A stretch of DNA of 64,000 nt from Mesorhizobium sp. CU3 (GCF_006442965.1 NZ_VFWX01000006.1:62001-126000), one strand, 5' to 3'. Shown: positions 43,732-53,117, counted from the stretch's first letter. Program-made: numbers and translations. The notes: generated by a model from the letters alone, not told the origin.

Positions 43732-43857
43732 AAAGAGACCGTAGCGGCCTAAATTGCCTGGCGGAGTTCCTAAGCTGGAAAATTGGCCTGTCCTTTCCTG
43801 ACCGGGATCCTGCCATACGGCGTGACTCAGGAGAGCGATTGTCCCTGGAGGTGCTGC

Positions 43858-44502
43858 ATGCCCGGTAAACCCAGCATTGTTTTCGTCCATGGCCTGTGGG
43901 CCAACGGATCCTGTTTCAGCAAAGTTATCGAACTGCTGCTCGCCGACGGCTACGAAGTGATCTCGACGCAGAACCACTTGAATACCGTCGCCGACGACGC
44001 CGCGGCGGCGCGGACTTCGTTCGGCCGCGCGAGCGGTCCGGTGGTGCTGGTCGGGCATTCCTATGGCGGCACCGTCATCACCGCTTCGGGCACGGATGAG
44101 CGCGTCAAGGCGCTCGTCTATATTTGCGCGCTGGCGCCGGAGGACGGCGAGACGACGCAGGCCGATCAGACGAAATTCCCCCAGACCGCTGTCTTCCAGC
44201 ATATCGAGTTGACCGACGGCCGGCTGTTTCTTGGTCGTTCCGGCCTCCCGGAATTCGCTGGCGATCTCACCGAAGCGGAGCAGAAGCTCATATGGGCAAC
44301 GCAAATGGCGCCTCTTGCCGACCTGTTCGGTCAGCCTGTTCCGGGTGCGGCGTGGAAAACAAAGCCGACTTACTACATAATCGGCAGCGAGGACCACACA
44401 GTCCACCCCGACCTGCAACGGCCACGTACCGATGCTGTCCCAGCCCCGCCGCGTCTACGATGTGATCCGCCAGGCGGCCGACGGCGTGCAGTAATCGGCT
44501 GA
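43858..44502 (+). pseudogene. Alpha/beta hydrolase with frameshifted C-terminus
   Basis: The frame from ATG 43858 (TGGAGG upstream) gives an alpha/beta hydrolase: oxyanion segment FVHGLWANGSCF, nucleophile elbow VLVGHSYGGTV, a lid region and the acid region GSEDHTVHPDLQR. After about 44420 the frame turns into Pro/Arg-rich junk. In another frame directly after, GHVPMLSQPRRVYDVIRQ and 'AADGVQ' stop at 44494, which is the normal family C-terminus containing the catalytic His. About 15 residues expected between the two parts are missing, so a deletion that is not a multiple of three removed them. The product lacks its catalytic His and is probably inactive. Confidence 0.8.
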
Positions 44503-44626
44503 ATAGGCCTGTCTGCTGCTTCCAAGCGAGCCTAACTTGCCGCGACCAAACGACCGACTCATTTTTGCATGAGCTGCTGTTGGCAATGACTACCACGGCG
44601 CCGGCGGAATTCTCGCCGGTCTCCGC

Positions 44627-45222
44627 CTATCTCCTCGTGCCGGGCGCTTGCGGCCTAAGGTACACGGCCAGGCAGCAGCAACAGGTCGCCAGGCCCACGA
44701 TCGGGTACTTCAGCGCGATGATCGCGGCGATCCCGAACAGGCAGAGCGTGGCTACCGACCGGATGCGCATCGCCTTGCGCACGGTAAGGGGAACGGCATC
44801 GACGGGCAGCGGCTCGATGAGCTCGCGAATAAGAAAAATATAGGTGAGGTTCACTAGGAAATAGGTGAGGTTCACAGGAAGAAGACGCCGGCATAAAAGG
44901 CGACCGGCTGCGGCGAGAGCTCGCTCGTCGCCATCCAGGCGGTCGCCAGCGGCAGCAGCTACACTGAGAAAAGATGCGAGAAATTGTGCCACATCAGACC
45001 GGTCGTCACCTCTGCCGCGTGGCGCAGGACATGATGGTGGTTCGCCCACACGATGGCGATGAAGGGATAGCTGACGCCATAACTCAACCATGTCGGCCAC
45101 AGCGCCAGCAGCGCCGCGAAGGTCGGGATTTCCGGTGGCCGCAGCTCCAGCACGGTGATCAAAACGGCGAACACGCCATCCGAGAAAGCGGTCAGCCGCT
45201 CGAGTCCGCCGGAGGGGAGCAT
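44627..45222 (-). pseudogene. TMEM175-family (DUF1211) potassium channel, broken
   Basis: From ATG 45222 (GGAGGGGAG just upstream) the protein begins LERLTAFSDGVFAVLITVLE, the TMEM175 signature (F-S-D-G-V-F-A), and continues through ALWPTWLSYGVSYPF and WANHHHVLRHA. It stops at a TAG (44961-44959) after NFSHLFSV; reading on gives LLPLATAWMATSELS, which is normal family sequence. A second break near 44870 lies in two near-copies of ATAGGTGAGGTTCAC 21 nt apart (44840-44854, 44861-44875), after which the family-like LIRELIEPLP and the last helices follow in a different frame. A nonsense change plus a duplication-linked shift disable it. Confidence 0.8.
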
Positions 45223-45308
45223 GGGGTGTCCTGTCGCTCATATCGTCGGCCGGCACTATAGACCGGTGGGCCGGATTGGCGACGCCCGGATTGCGGCATC
45301 GGCGCCCG

Positions 45309-46607
45309 TCAATTCGCGCCGCGGACCCGCATCATATTTTGCAGCAGCCGCCGCTTGAAGGGCGGCACGGCATTGATGATCCGCATCACCCCTCGCATCG
45401 CTGCCAGCTGCAGCCCGCCGATCACCGGCTTGTGGATCAGGTCGGCCGCGCTCATCTGTTTTTTCGATTCCCTGACGGCTTCGGCGCTGTAGCGAAGCAT
45501 TTCGGCTTCGTAGTCGTGGATCGCCTGCAGCAGTGACCTCTCGCCGCGACTGGCTTCGATCAGCAACCGGCCGAGAAGTGCGGCGTCGCGCAGCGCCGTG
45601 TTGGCGCCCGCGCCGCGTCCGGGCGTCATGGTGTGGATGGCGTCGCCGAGCAAGGTGACGTTGCAGCTTTCCCAGGGCGGCGGCGGCACCGAGGTCCTGA
45701 CGCCGATATACTGCACCATGGCAGGCTCGGTCATCTCGATCAGCCGGCGCATATGCGGATGCCAGTCGCGCGTCAGTTCCAGCGCCAGGCGCCGCAAGTC
45801 TTCGCCGTTCAGCGTCGATGGATCCGCTGGAAAATTCTGGCGGGCGCCCCACAGGCCCCAGCCGATGCTGTCGTCGTCGAGCGCTTCGGCGAAGTCCGGC
45901 CAGCGCCGGGCAATGTCGGCATTGGCTCGATTTTGCGCGAACTCCAGCGAATGGACGATGCCGCCGAAACCGCGCGGCGCCATGATCAGCGACATGCCGT
46001 GGAACATCCTGTCGGTGAGCAGCGCCTTGCTCTCCGCGGTCATCGGCAGCTTGCCGCCGAGCGAGACGATGCCGGTGTCTTCCAGCCTTGCGTCCGGCAG
46101 AAGTTGGTTGCGCACCGGCGATCCCGATCCATCCGCGCCGACCAGGACGTTGCCGGTCGCGTCGGTTCCGTCCGCGAAGCGGGCGGTGACCGATCCGTCC
46201 GGGTTCTGCGCATAGCTGACGAAGCGCTTGCCGAAGAAGACGTCGTCTTCGAGCCCTCTGAGCAGAACCTGCCGCAGCGTCTTGCGGATCACGTTCTTCT
46301 CGCCGTCCATCAGGTCGACCGCCTCGCCGTCCAGTTCGAGGCAAAGCACCTCGGAAAACTGCTCGGTCAGCATGTTGAAACAGCGCGGCGGCCGGGCGCA
46401 GGTGGCGACGAACAGCTGGTAATTCGACGCCGGCACGCAAGCCTTGAGCGCCCGGCTTCCGGCCGGGCTGATGCCGACGCGGTAGCCGCCTTGATCGGCG
46501 TTGGGCGCCGTGTCGCGTTCATAGACCGAGACGGCGATGCCTGCCTGCTTGAGCGCATGCGCCAGGGCCAGGCCGCCGGTGCCGGCGCCGATGATCAGGA
46601 TATGCAT
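45309..46607 (-). CDS. FAD-dependent monooxygenase (PHBH-like)
   Basis: A 432-residue class A flavoprotein monooxygenase. GxGxxG at 7-12 (IIGAGTGGLALAHAL), the DG motif LVGADGSGSPVRN and the GD motif LLGDAIHTMTPGRGAGAN are all clear. Such enzymes hydroxylate small, often aromatic, compounds with NAD(P)H and O2; some inactivate antibiotics. It lies 6 bp downstream of a PadR regulator gene, so they form an operon likely controlled by that regulator. The substrate is not readable. Confidence 0.9.
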   Translation of the reverse strand: MHILIIGAGTGGLALAHALKQAGIAVSVYERDTAPNADQGGYRVGISPAGSRALKACVPASNYQLFVATCARPPRCFNMLTEQFSEVLCLELDGEAVDLMDGEKNVIRKTLRQVLLRGLEDDVFFGKRFVSYAQNPDGSVTARFADGTDATGNVLVGADGSGSPVRNQLLPDARLEDTGIVSLGGKLPMTAESKALLTDRMFHGMSLIMAPRGFGGIVHSLEFAQNRANADIARRWPDFAEALDDDSIGWGLWGARQNFPADPSTLNGEDLRRLALELTRDWHPHMRRLIEMTEPAMVQYIGVRTSVPPPPWESCNVTLLGDAIHTMTPGRGAGANTALRDAALLGRLLIEASRGERSLLQAIHDYEAEMLRYSAEAVRESKKQMSAADLIHKPVIGGLQLAAMRGVMRIINAVPPFKRRLLQNMMRVRGAN

Positions 46608-46613
46608 GATGGC

Positions 46614-47234
46614 TTACTCCGAACTGCTTGCAGGCTCGCTTGCGAACTGCGCCGCGATCTGGCGCAGCCAGGCCTCGCTCCATGTCAGGCGCCCGGAGCG
46701 CAGATCGTCGACGACGAACGTCACCCAGGACAGTTCCGTGGTCTGCACGGCGCGCAGATATTCCATCTCCAGGAGAAACAGCCTTGGTACGGCCGCAGCC
46801 TGCTTCAGGCCTTCGTCGATCCGCTCGAGCTCCGCCTTGATGGCCTTGGCCCTCGCTTCGAGCTGACGCAGCACGTCGTCCGGCGAAAGCAAGGGAAGGA
46901 ATGAAATCGCCGCCGGGAATTCCGGATATTCGTTCGTCGGCGTCGACAGGATCTGCCGCATCCATTCGACGGCGATGGCGCGGCCCGTTTCGGTTATCGC
47001 ATAGACGGTGTGCTCGGGGCGTTTTTCGTCGCGCGCGGTCCGCTGCGCCGCAATCAGGCCTTCCCGCTCCAGCCGCTGGATCGTCTGATAAAGGCTGGCG
47101 CGCTGGGTGACGTTGATAACCTCATCCTTGCCGCGCTCCTTGATGAGGCGCTGCATGCGGTAGGGGTGCATCGGCGCCTCGCACAGCATGGTCAGCACGG
47201 CAAGCGCGATGGGAGAACGTTTTGGCGGTTTCAT
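46614..47234 (-). CDS. PadR-family transcriptional regulator
   Basis: A 206-residue repressor. The N-terminal winged helix spans about 5-85: IALAVLTMLCEAPMHPYRMQ, the recognition region VTQRASLYQTIQRLEREGLI, and the wing PEHTVYAITETGRA. The C-terminal Vir_act_alpha_C-like helices (about 100-190) provide dimerisation and ligand contact. ATG 47234 is chosen over an upstream start at 47297 because the PadR domain begins right there and a palindrome overlaps the promoter. It is cotranscribed with the flavin monooxygenase. Confidence 0.9.
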   Translation of the reverse strand: MKPPKRSPIALAVLTMLCEAPMHPYRMQRLIKERGKDEVINVTQRASLYQTIQRLEREGLIAAQRTARDEKRPEHTVYAITETGRAIAVEWMRQILSTPTNEYPEFPAAISFLPLLSPDDVLRQLEARAKAIKAELERIDEGLKQAAAVPRLFLLEMEYLRAVQTTELSWVTFVVDDLRSGRLTWSEAWLRQIAAQFASEPASSSE

Positions 47235-47267
47235 AGTTATAAGTATACTAGTCATAAAATAACTATG
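47233..47267. promoter_or_regulatory. Palindromic region upstream of padR
   Basis: ATAGTTAT and ATAACTAT form an inverted repeat about 18 nt apart directly before the PadR start, in an unusually AT-rich stretch with an inner AAGTATACTAGTCAT. A probable autoregulatory operator. Confidence 0.55.
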
Positions 47268-47315
47268 CAAGAGTGACGTTCGAGAAAATCGCGCCACACC
47301 GATTGTTACGACGGG

Positions 47316-48296
47316 TCAACCTCTCCTCGACGCATCCATTGCGTCGATCATCGCAGCGATCGTATCGTCACCGGCCGATTGCGGTTGCATCCGGCCGCTG
47401 GCCAGCTCGATCGACAGCCGGCAAAGGGCAGCGTTGACGGGCGTCGCGATGGCATGCAGACGCCCGAGAAGCACGATCTCGCCATTGAGGAAGTCCGTTT
47501 CGAGGTAGCCGGTGCCGCGCACGATGCTCTGCAGCGTCGAGGAACCGACGCGGGTGCGGCCGGGAATGGCTGTTATCGTCAGTTCCTCGCGCGCCATGGC
47601 GTCGGTCCTATCCCAGTCGACCCCGGCGGCAGTCAGCACCGCCTCGGCTTCGGCCCGCGCCTTGGCATACCATTTCCGCTGCAACTCGGTGTCGCCCAGC
47701 GCCGCGTCGATGATGTTGCGAAGGTTGGCGAGCAGCTTGCGGTATTTGCTGCTCATCACATTGTCCCGCAGGTCGACGATGAAGCCGGCCGCGCTGAGCA
47801 CCCCGCACAGTTTCTCGACCGTCTCGTCGGATCCGGAAGGATAGCGGCCGATGTCGAAGGCGCCGATCTTGGGCGAAAAATAGGCCGCGACCTGGCCGGG
47901 CGTCTCGTAATCGGCCGGCAGCATCACCGTCGCGCCATAGACATTGGCGAAGAAACGCAAGGCGAGCGCCTCGTTGGCGACGCCGTTCTGGAAACAGAAC
48001 ACCGGCTGCGTCGTCATGCCGGCGGCGTTGAGCCGTTGCAGCGCGCCGAGCGTATCGGGCGTCTTCATCGTCAGGAATACGACATCGTCCGGCTCAAACG
48101 AAATCTCCACCGGATCGGCATGGACGGGAAACTGGGCGGTCCTGGAGCCTTGCGGGCTGGAGAGCGTCAGTCCCGAGGCGCGGATGGCGTCGAGCTGCCT
48201 GCCGCGCGCAATGCCGATGACTTCATGTCCGGCAAAGCTCAGCTGGGCCGCGATGGCGCCGCCGACGGCGCCAATCCCATAGACGATGATGCGCAT
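47316..48296 (-). CDS. 2-dehydropantoate 2-reductase family protein (ApbA/PanE-like)
   Basis: A 326-residue NAD(P)-dependent reductase. N-terminal Rossmann fold with IVYGIGAVGGAIAAQL (GxGxxG), then LTMKTPDTLGAL and 'VFCFQNGVANEALALRFF' (family K and N boxes), and a helical C-terminal domain with KYRKLLANLRNIIDAA. True PanE makes pantoate for CoA, but the family includes many paralogs acting on other 2-keto acids. It lies upstream of padR on the same strand, separated by 81 bp. The symbol is withheld because a paralog is more likely. Confidence 0.85.
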   Translation of the reverse strand: MRIIVYGIGAVGGAIAAQLSFAGHEVIGIARGRQLDAIRASGLTLSSPQGSRTAQFPVHADPVEISFEPDDVVFLTMKTPDTLGALQRLNAAGMTTQPVFCFQNGVANEALALRFFANVYGATVMLPADYETPGQVAAYFSPKIGAFDIGRYPSGSDETVEKLCGVLSAAGFIVDLRDNVMSSKYRKLLANLRNIIDAALGDTELQRKWYAKARAEAEAVLTAAGVDWDRTDAMAREELTITAIPGRTRVGSSTLQSIVRGTGYLETDFLNGEIVLLGRLHAIATPVNAALCRLSIELASGRMQPQSAGDDTIAAMIDAMDASRRG

Positions 48297-48397
48297 GCTG
48301 TTCCCGTTGTGATTGGCGTTGGAACGTCGGTCGGAAACGATCGACCGAAAAAGCCTACAGCCTTGTCGCCGAACCGGCGATCACCCGCGCACCGCGT

Positions 48398-48590
48398 TCA
48401 CGCAATCGTGCCCGCCGCCACCCGTCCCGCGCTGCGGCCGGAAAAGATGCAGCCGCCGAGGAACGTGCCTTCCAGCGCCGCATAGCCATGCACGCCGCCG
48501 CCGCCGAAACCGGCGACTTCGCCGACAGCATAGAGCCCGGGCACCGCGAGATCGGTCTCGAGGCCACCCAGCGTCTTGCGGGTCATGTGA
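48398..48590 (-). pseudogene. 3'-end fragment of an FAD-binding dehydrogenase gene
   Basis: About 62 codons (TRKTLGGLETDLAVPGLYAV, then GEVAGFGGGGVHGYAALEG) correspond to the last 80 residues of the intact dehydrogenase at 50435-52090, with a 33-nt internal deletion and several substitutions; the last residues differ (RVAAGTIA against RAAAKAVA). It overlaps the 3' end of the ClpS-AAA gene. It is a displaced, diverged 3' end rather than a recent tandem copy. Confidence 0.88.
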
Positions 48591-50229
48591 CGGTCCCGTC
48601 GACGGCTCCGCCAAGCAGCTTAATGTTGAGCCGGCCGCCCGTGAACAGCATGTCGTCCAGGGCCTCGGCAAGGTCCTTGGACGTCACTGCCTCTCCGTCG
48701 CCACGCATGATGCTGGTTTGCGCGGTGCGACGCATAAGCTCCTTGATGAACGCCGCGCTGACGCCCTTGGTGCGCGCCACGGCCTCGGCCACCATCGTGT
48801 CGGGTAGTTTCAGCCCGCCGCCGTAAAGGCGCACAAGCTTCCGCCGGCAGTCGTCGTCCGGCAGCGGTACCTCGATAGCCTGGTCGATGCGGCCCGGCCG
48901 CCCGGTCAGCGCGCCTTCAAGCTGTTCGGGCCGGTTGGTGGTCAGGACGAAGAGGATGTCGGCATTGTCCTTCAAGCCGTCCATCTCGTTGAGCAGGGTG
49001 TTGAGGAGGGACTCCTCGCATGGACCGCCCATTGTCTCGCGCGCCCGGGCAATCAGGTCGACGTCCTCGATCACGACTGTTGCCGGCTGCAGCAGGCGCG
49101 CCAGGGTCATGTATTGCGACAACAGGCCCATCTGGCCGGCCGTAATGATGAGCGTCGTATGTCCCGGCAGATTGGCGGCCAGGTAGCGAATGGTATGCGT
49201 CTTGCCGGTGCCCGGCGGGCCGTAGAGCAAAATGCCTTTGCGCGTCGACTGTTCTAGCCGCCTCAGTGCCTCACGGCTCTCGATGAAGCGGATCACATTG
49301 CGGTCGAGAAGCTTCAGGGTCGGCTCCGGAAGAATGATTTCGTCGCGCGACACTTGAGGCAAGCGGTGCACCATGACGCCTTTGGACTGGCCGCTATAGT
49401 CGCCCTCCGTTTCGAGCGAGAGAACCTTGCCGCGGTAAGAGCGCGCTGCATTGATGGCAGCCTCCAACTCCGAGAAGCAACGGTTCACCAGGGTAAGGCC
49501 CGCCTCGCCCGCCGGCACCGCGATCTCGACGCAGGTTCCGGCCTCGCGACCGAACTCGCGATGAAAGGACAGCACCACGGCATACTGCAGGCCACCATCG
49601 CGATTGAGCCACAAACCGTTGCTGAGGCATTTTATCGGTTCGCTCTCGCCGATATCGACATCCTGGTATTGCGCTGCAGAGATGGTGACGGCGTATTGCC
49701 CGTCTTTCGTCAACGCGGCGTAGGTCAGCGTCTCGTAGCGATGCTGCTCGTAGAGCCCGAAGAAGCGAACCGGCGAGGCCGAGAACAGTTTGTCGAGCGC
49801 CACCTGGACGTCGGCGCGCATATGGCCGGGAAACTGGCGGGAGGTCGCGACGATCTCGTCATGCGCCAGTCCGCCGAAATGCCATCCGATTGCCTCGTAG
49901 GCATACTTGAACTTCTTGTCGCGCGACGCCTGCGGCGGGTGGCTAGAGGCGGCCGCCTTTCCGATTCCAGTCGAGGTGGCGGTGACACGAAGCGGATGAC
50001 CGGCCGCTTTGATGCGCTCCTTTGCCGTGTCCAACATGGCTTTTGCCACTGCGGAAGGATAGCTGCCACACGCGGCCTTTCCCTGCTGGGACACTGTGGC
50101 AGTCAAAGCTTCGGCTTCCACGTCGGATCGGCCGAAGACTGAGCGGATGAGATCGACGACAAACGGCCACGGGGTCTTGTCGTCATTGTGAATGACAAGT
50201 TGTAATGACTTGGCGGATGTGTGGCGCAC
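48583..50229 (-). CDS. ClpS-like domain fused to an AAA ATPase
   Basis: A 548-residue protein from GTG 50229. Residues about 8-82 match ClpS, the N-degron adaptor of ClpAP: LVIHNDDKTPWPFVVDLI (N15, D16, D17), VSQQGKAACGSY and 'AAGHPLRVTA'. The ClpS position equal to E. coli H66 is Ser47, and M40 is Trp21. After a unique middle region (about 95-300) there is an AAA module: Walker A LYGPPGTGKTHT (about 335-346), Walker B VVIEDVDLI, sensor VLTTNRPEQL and Arg fingers GRPGRID. The small AAA lid follows. An unfoldase or remodelling ATPase with a built-in recognition domain is inferred. No protease gene is adjacent. It lies between an intact gene and that gene's duplicated 3' end. Confidence 0.85.
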   Translation of the reverse strand: MRHTSAKSLQLVIHNDDKTPWPFVVDLIRSVFGRSDVEAEALTATVSQQGKAACGSYPSAVAKAMLDTAKERIKAAGHPLRVTATSTGIGKAAASSHPPQASRDKKFKYAYEAIGWHFGGLAHDEIVATSRQFPGHMRADVQVALDKLFSASPVRFFGLYEQHRYETLTYAALTKDGQYAVTISAAQYQDVDIGESEPIKCLSNGLWLNRDGGLQYAVVLSFHREFGREAGTCVEIAVPAGEAGLTLVNRCFSELEAAINAARSYRGKVLSLETEGDYSGQSKGVMVHRLPQVSRDEIILPEPTLKLLDRNVIRFIESREALRRLEQSTRKGILLYGPPGTGKTHTIRYLAANLPGHTTLIITAGQMGLLSQYMTLARLLQPATVVIEDVDLIARARETMGGPCEESLLNTLLNEMDGLKDNADILFVLTTNRPEQLEGALTGRPGRIDQAIEVPLPDDDCRRKLVRLYGGGLKLPDTMVAEAVARTKGVSAAFIKELMRRTAQTSIMRGDGEAVTSKDLAEALDDMLFTGGRLNIKLLGGAVDGTVT

Positions 50230-50434
50230 TGTAAAGGCTCACTTTCTCGGACCGGTCCGGACATAGGCTATCTGCGCCATATTGCATGAATTGTTAACAG
50301 ATGGACGAATGGCCTCCTTAAAACTGTTCGGTTGGTACTTAACGGACGGATTTTCCGAACCGTGGACTGCTCCACGCCTAAGCGGCAGCCGCACTGTCCT
50401 TGCGATCTCACAAGCAGGCTGGCATCGCTCTCGC

Positions 50435-52090
50435 TCAGGCGACAGCCTTGGCCGCCGCCCGTCCCGCGCTGCGGCCGGAAAAGATGCAGCCGCCGAGGAA
50501 CGTGCCTTCCAGCGCCGCATAGCCATGCACGCCGCCGCCGCCGAAGCCGGCGACTTCGCCCACGGCATAGAGCCCCGGCACCGGCTCGCCGGCCGTGTCG
50601 AGCACGCGGCTGTCGAGATCGGTCTCCAGCCCGCCCAGCGTCTTGCGGGTCAGGATGTTGAGGCGCACCGCGATCAGCGGGCCGTTCGCCGGGTCGAGCA
50701 TCTTGTGCGGTTTTGCCGTGCGGATCAGCTTGTCGCCCAGGTAAGCGCGCGCGCCGCGCAGCGCGGTGATCTGCATGTCCTTGGAGAACGGATTGTCGAG
50801 CTGCATGTCGCGGGCGCGGATCTCGCGTTCGACCTGCGCCAGCTCCAGCAGCGGCTCGCCGCCGGCCAGCGCGTTCATGCGCGCGACAAGCTTGGCAAGA
50901 TCGGCCTCGACGATGAAATCCTCGGCTTTTTCCATGAAGGCTTTGACCGGGCCGGGAATGCCCGACGTGGCGCGCTTCGCCACCTGCCGCCAGCTTTTTC
51001 CCGTGAGGTCCGGATTCTGCTCGGAGCCCGACAGCGCGAACTCCTTCTGGATGATCTTCTTGGTCAGGATGAACCAGGAATAATCGAATCCGGTGCTCAT
51101 GATATGGCTGAGCGTGCCCAGCGTGTCGAAGCCCGGATAGAGCGGCACCGGCAGGCGCTTGCCGCGCGCGTCGAGCCATATCGAGGAGGGGCCGGGCAGG
51201 ATGCGGATGGCGTGATCCGTCCAGATCGGCGCCCAGTTCTTGATGCCCTCGACATAGTGCCACATGCGGTCGCGGTTGATGATCCTGCCGCCGGCCTGTT
51301 CGGTGATTGCCAGCATGCGCCCGTCGACATGGTCCGGCACGCCGGTGATCATGCGCTTGGGCGCCGCACCCAGGCGCTGCGGCCAGTTCTTGCGCACCAG
51401 CTCGTGATTGGCGCCGATGCCGCCCGAGGCGACGATGACGGCTTGCGCATGAAGTTCGAAATCACCGGCCACGCTGCGAGAACTCTTGCGGCCCCGCTCG
51501 ATGCTGCTCGCCTCGAGCACATCGCCGCGCACGCCGGTGACGGTCTTGCCGGTACGGACGATCTCGTTGACGCGGTGGCGGAACCTGAACTGGACCAGCC
51601 CGCGCTGTTGCGCCTCGCGCACGCGCAGCACGAAGGGTTCGAGCACGCCGGGTCCGGTGCCCCAGGTGATGTGGAAGCGCGGCACCGAATTGCCGTGGCC
51701 GACAGCATTGCCGCCGCCGCGTTCCGCCCAGCCGACGACCGGAAAGAACTTTATGCCGCGTTCCATCAGCCAGGAGCGCTTCTCGCCGGCGGCGAAGCCG
51801 ACATAGGCCTCCGCCCATTTGCGCGGCCAGAAATCCTCTGGACGGTCGAAGGCGGCGGTACCCATCCAGTCTTCGAGCGCAAGCTCATGCGAATCGCGGA
51901 TGCGCATGCGCCGCTGTTCCGGCGAATCGACGAGAAAGAGCCCGCCGAACGACCAGAAGGCCTGGCCGCCCAGCGACTGCTCCGGCTCCTGGTCGACGAT
52001 GATGATTTTCTTGCCGGCCTCCGCCAGTTCGGCGGCGGCGACAAGGCCGGCCAGCCCTGCGCCGACAATGATCACGTCCGCGTCAGCCAT
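50435..52090 (-). CDS. FAD-binding dehydrogenase (KsdD/fumarate reductase-like)
   Basis: A 551-residue flavoprotein. N-terminal GxGxxG DVIIVGAGLAGLVAAAELAE, then the conserved GGQAFWSFGGLFLVDSPEQR, substrate-domain pieces GGIGANHELVRKNWP and SWFILTKKIIQKEFALSG, and the C-terminal FAD cap GLYAVGEVAGFGGGGVHGY, 'LEGTFLGGCIFSGRSAGR'. It belongs to the putative oxidoreductases related to 3-ketosteroid dehydrogenases; the substrate is unknown. Its 3' end is repeated at 48398-48590. The 205-bp gap downstream to the AAA gene holds no gene I can support. Confidence 0.9.
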   Translation of the reverse strand: MADADVIIVGAGLAGLVAAAELAEAGKKIIIVDQEPEQSLGGQAFWSFGGLFLVDSPEQRRMRIRDSHELALEDWMGTAAFDRPEDFWPRKWAEAYVGFAAGEKRSWLMERGIKFFPVVGWAERGGGNAVGHGNSVPRFHITWGTGPGVLEPFVLRVREAQQRGLVQFRFRHRVNEIVRTGKTVTGVRGDVLEASSIERGRKSSRSVAGDFELHAQAVIVASGGIGANHELVRKNWPQRLGAAPKRMITGVPDHVDGRMLAITEQAGGRIINRDRMWHYVEGIKNWAPIWTDHAIRILPGPSSIWLDARGKRLPVPLYPGFDTLGTLSHIMSTGFDYSWFILTKKIIQKEFALSGSEQNPDLTGKSWRQVAKRATSGIPGPVKAFMEKAEDFIVEADLAKLVARMNALAGGEPLLELAQVEREIRARDMQLDNPFSKDMQITALRGARAYLGDKLIRTAKPHKMLDPANGPLIAVRLNILTRKTLGGLETDLDSRVLDTAGEPVPGLYAVGEVAGFGGGGVHGYAALEGTFLGGCIFSGRSAGRAAAKAVA

Positions 52091-52130
52091 TGTTCCTCCC
52101 AGGATTAGCCGGCTATCTTAATTGCGAGTG

Positions 52131-53117
52131 TCAGACGGCTTCCCAGCCGTCCTTTTCGCCGGCGCGGAAGATGGCGTCGATGACCTTCTGGTTGAGCACC
52201 GATTCCTCCAGCGTGAAGACGTGGTCCTTGCCGCCCTGGGCTGCGCGCACGAAGGCTTCGCATTCCAACCGGTACTGCTGCGTGCCGGGGAAGCGGAACA
52301 CCTGCGCCTCGGTGTGGTTCTGGTTGTGCAGTTCGATGCGGTGATGCTCGTAGAGCCCGGCATTGAACGGTCCGAACACTTCGATGAAACCCTCCTCGCC
52401 ATGGAACACCATCACCTGGCGCGCCGCCATCTGCGTCGACAGATAGAAGGACAGCTCGAAGTCGCCGAAATCGGCGCGGATCGAGGAGTAGATGTCGGTG
52501 CCGAAGGTCTTGTCGCGCTCGATCGTCGCCTGCACGCGGATCGGTTCCTTGCCGGTCGAAAAACGCGTCGACACCGTCGGATAGACGCCGATATCGGGCA
52601 GCGCGCCGCCGCCGAGATCGAGCTGGTTGCGCATGTTCTTAGGGTCGACATTGTAATAGGAAAACGCGCCCTGCACGTGGCGCAGCCGGCCGATGGCACC
52701 GGCGGCGATCAGGTCGCGCACCTTGATCCATTGCGGGTGGTAGGTGACCATGAAGGCTTCGCAGACCAGCACTTTCTTTTGGTCGCGCAGCTTGATCAGC
52801 GGCAGAATGTCCTTGGCGTCGAGCGCGAGAGGCTTCTCCACCAGCACATGTTTTCCCGCCTCGATCGCCTTCGCCGTCCATTCGACATGCTGCGAGGTCG
52901 GCAGCGGGATGTAGACGCCGTCGATCTCCGGAGAGGCGAGCAGTTCCTCATAGGAGCCGAAAGCATGGCGGGCGCCGAACCGTTCGCCCAGCGCCTTTGC
53001 CTTCGAAAGGTCGCGGCTGGCGATCGCCGACAAGATACCGTTTTCCGACTCCACGATCGCCGGCAAAAGCTGCTCGCGGCCGATCTTGGCCGTCGACAGA
53101 ACACCCCAACGGAACAT
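52131..53117 (-). CDS. Gfo/Idh/MocA family oxidoreductase
   Basis: A 328-residue NAD(P)-dependent dehydrogenase. N-terminal Rossmann ([19 protein letters not shown]), the nucleotide/substrate loop [15 protein letters not shown], and the conserved [11 protein letters not shown] with the family Lys; the C-terminal alpha/beta domain has [16 protein letters not shown] with the catalytic-type Asp/His region. Substrates are usually sugars, inositols or bile-pigment-like compounds; the type (dihydrodiol dehydrogenase-like) is not fixed. ATG 53117 with GGAGATGC just before it. It ends 40 bp before the FAD dehydrogenase gene, so they may share a transcript. Confidence 0.9.
   Translation of the reverse strand: MFRWGVLSTAKIGREQLLPAIVESENGILSAIASRDLSKAKALGERFGARHAFGSYEELLASPEIDGVYIPLPTSQHVEWTAKAIEAGKHVLVEKPLALDAKDILPLIKLRDQKKVLVCEAFMVTYHPQWIKVRDLIAAGAIGRLRHVQGAFSYYNVDPKNMRNQLDLGGGALPDIGVYPTVSTRFSTGKEPIRVQATIERDKTFGTDIYSSIRADFGDFELSFYLSTQMAARQVMVFHGEEGFIEVFGPFNAGLYEHHRIELHNQNHTEAQVFRFPGTQQYRLECEAFVRAAQGGKDHVFTLEESVLNQKVIDAIFRAGEKDGWEAV

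Noticed and set aside
44627..45256. 209-codon minus-strand frame as an intact protein
   Set aside because: It joins an out-of-frame N-terminal half to the real C-terminal end of a broken TMEM175-type gene; the true N-terminus is in another frame from 45222.
50282..52108. 608-codon plus-strand frame opposite the FAD dehydrogenase
   Set aside because: Shadow frame with low-complexity composition; the minus strand has a full flavoprotein.
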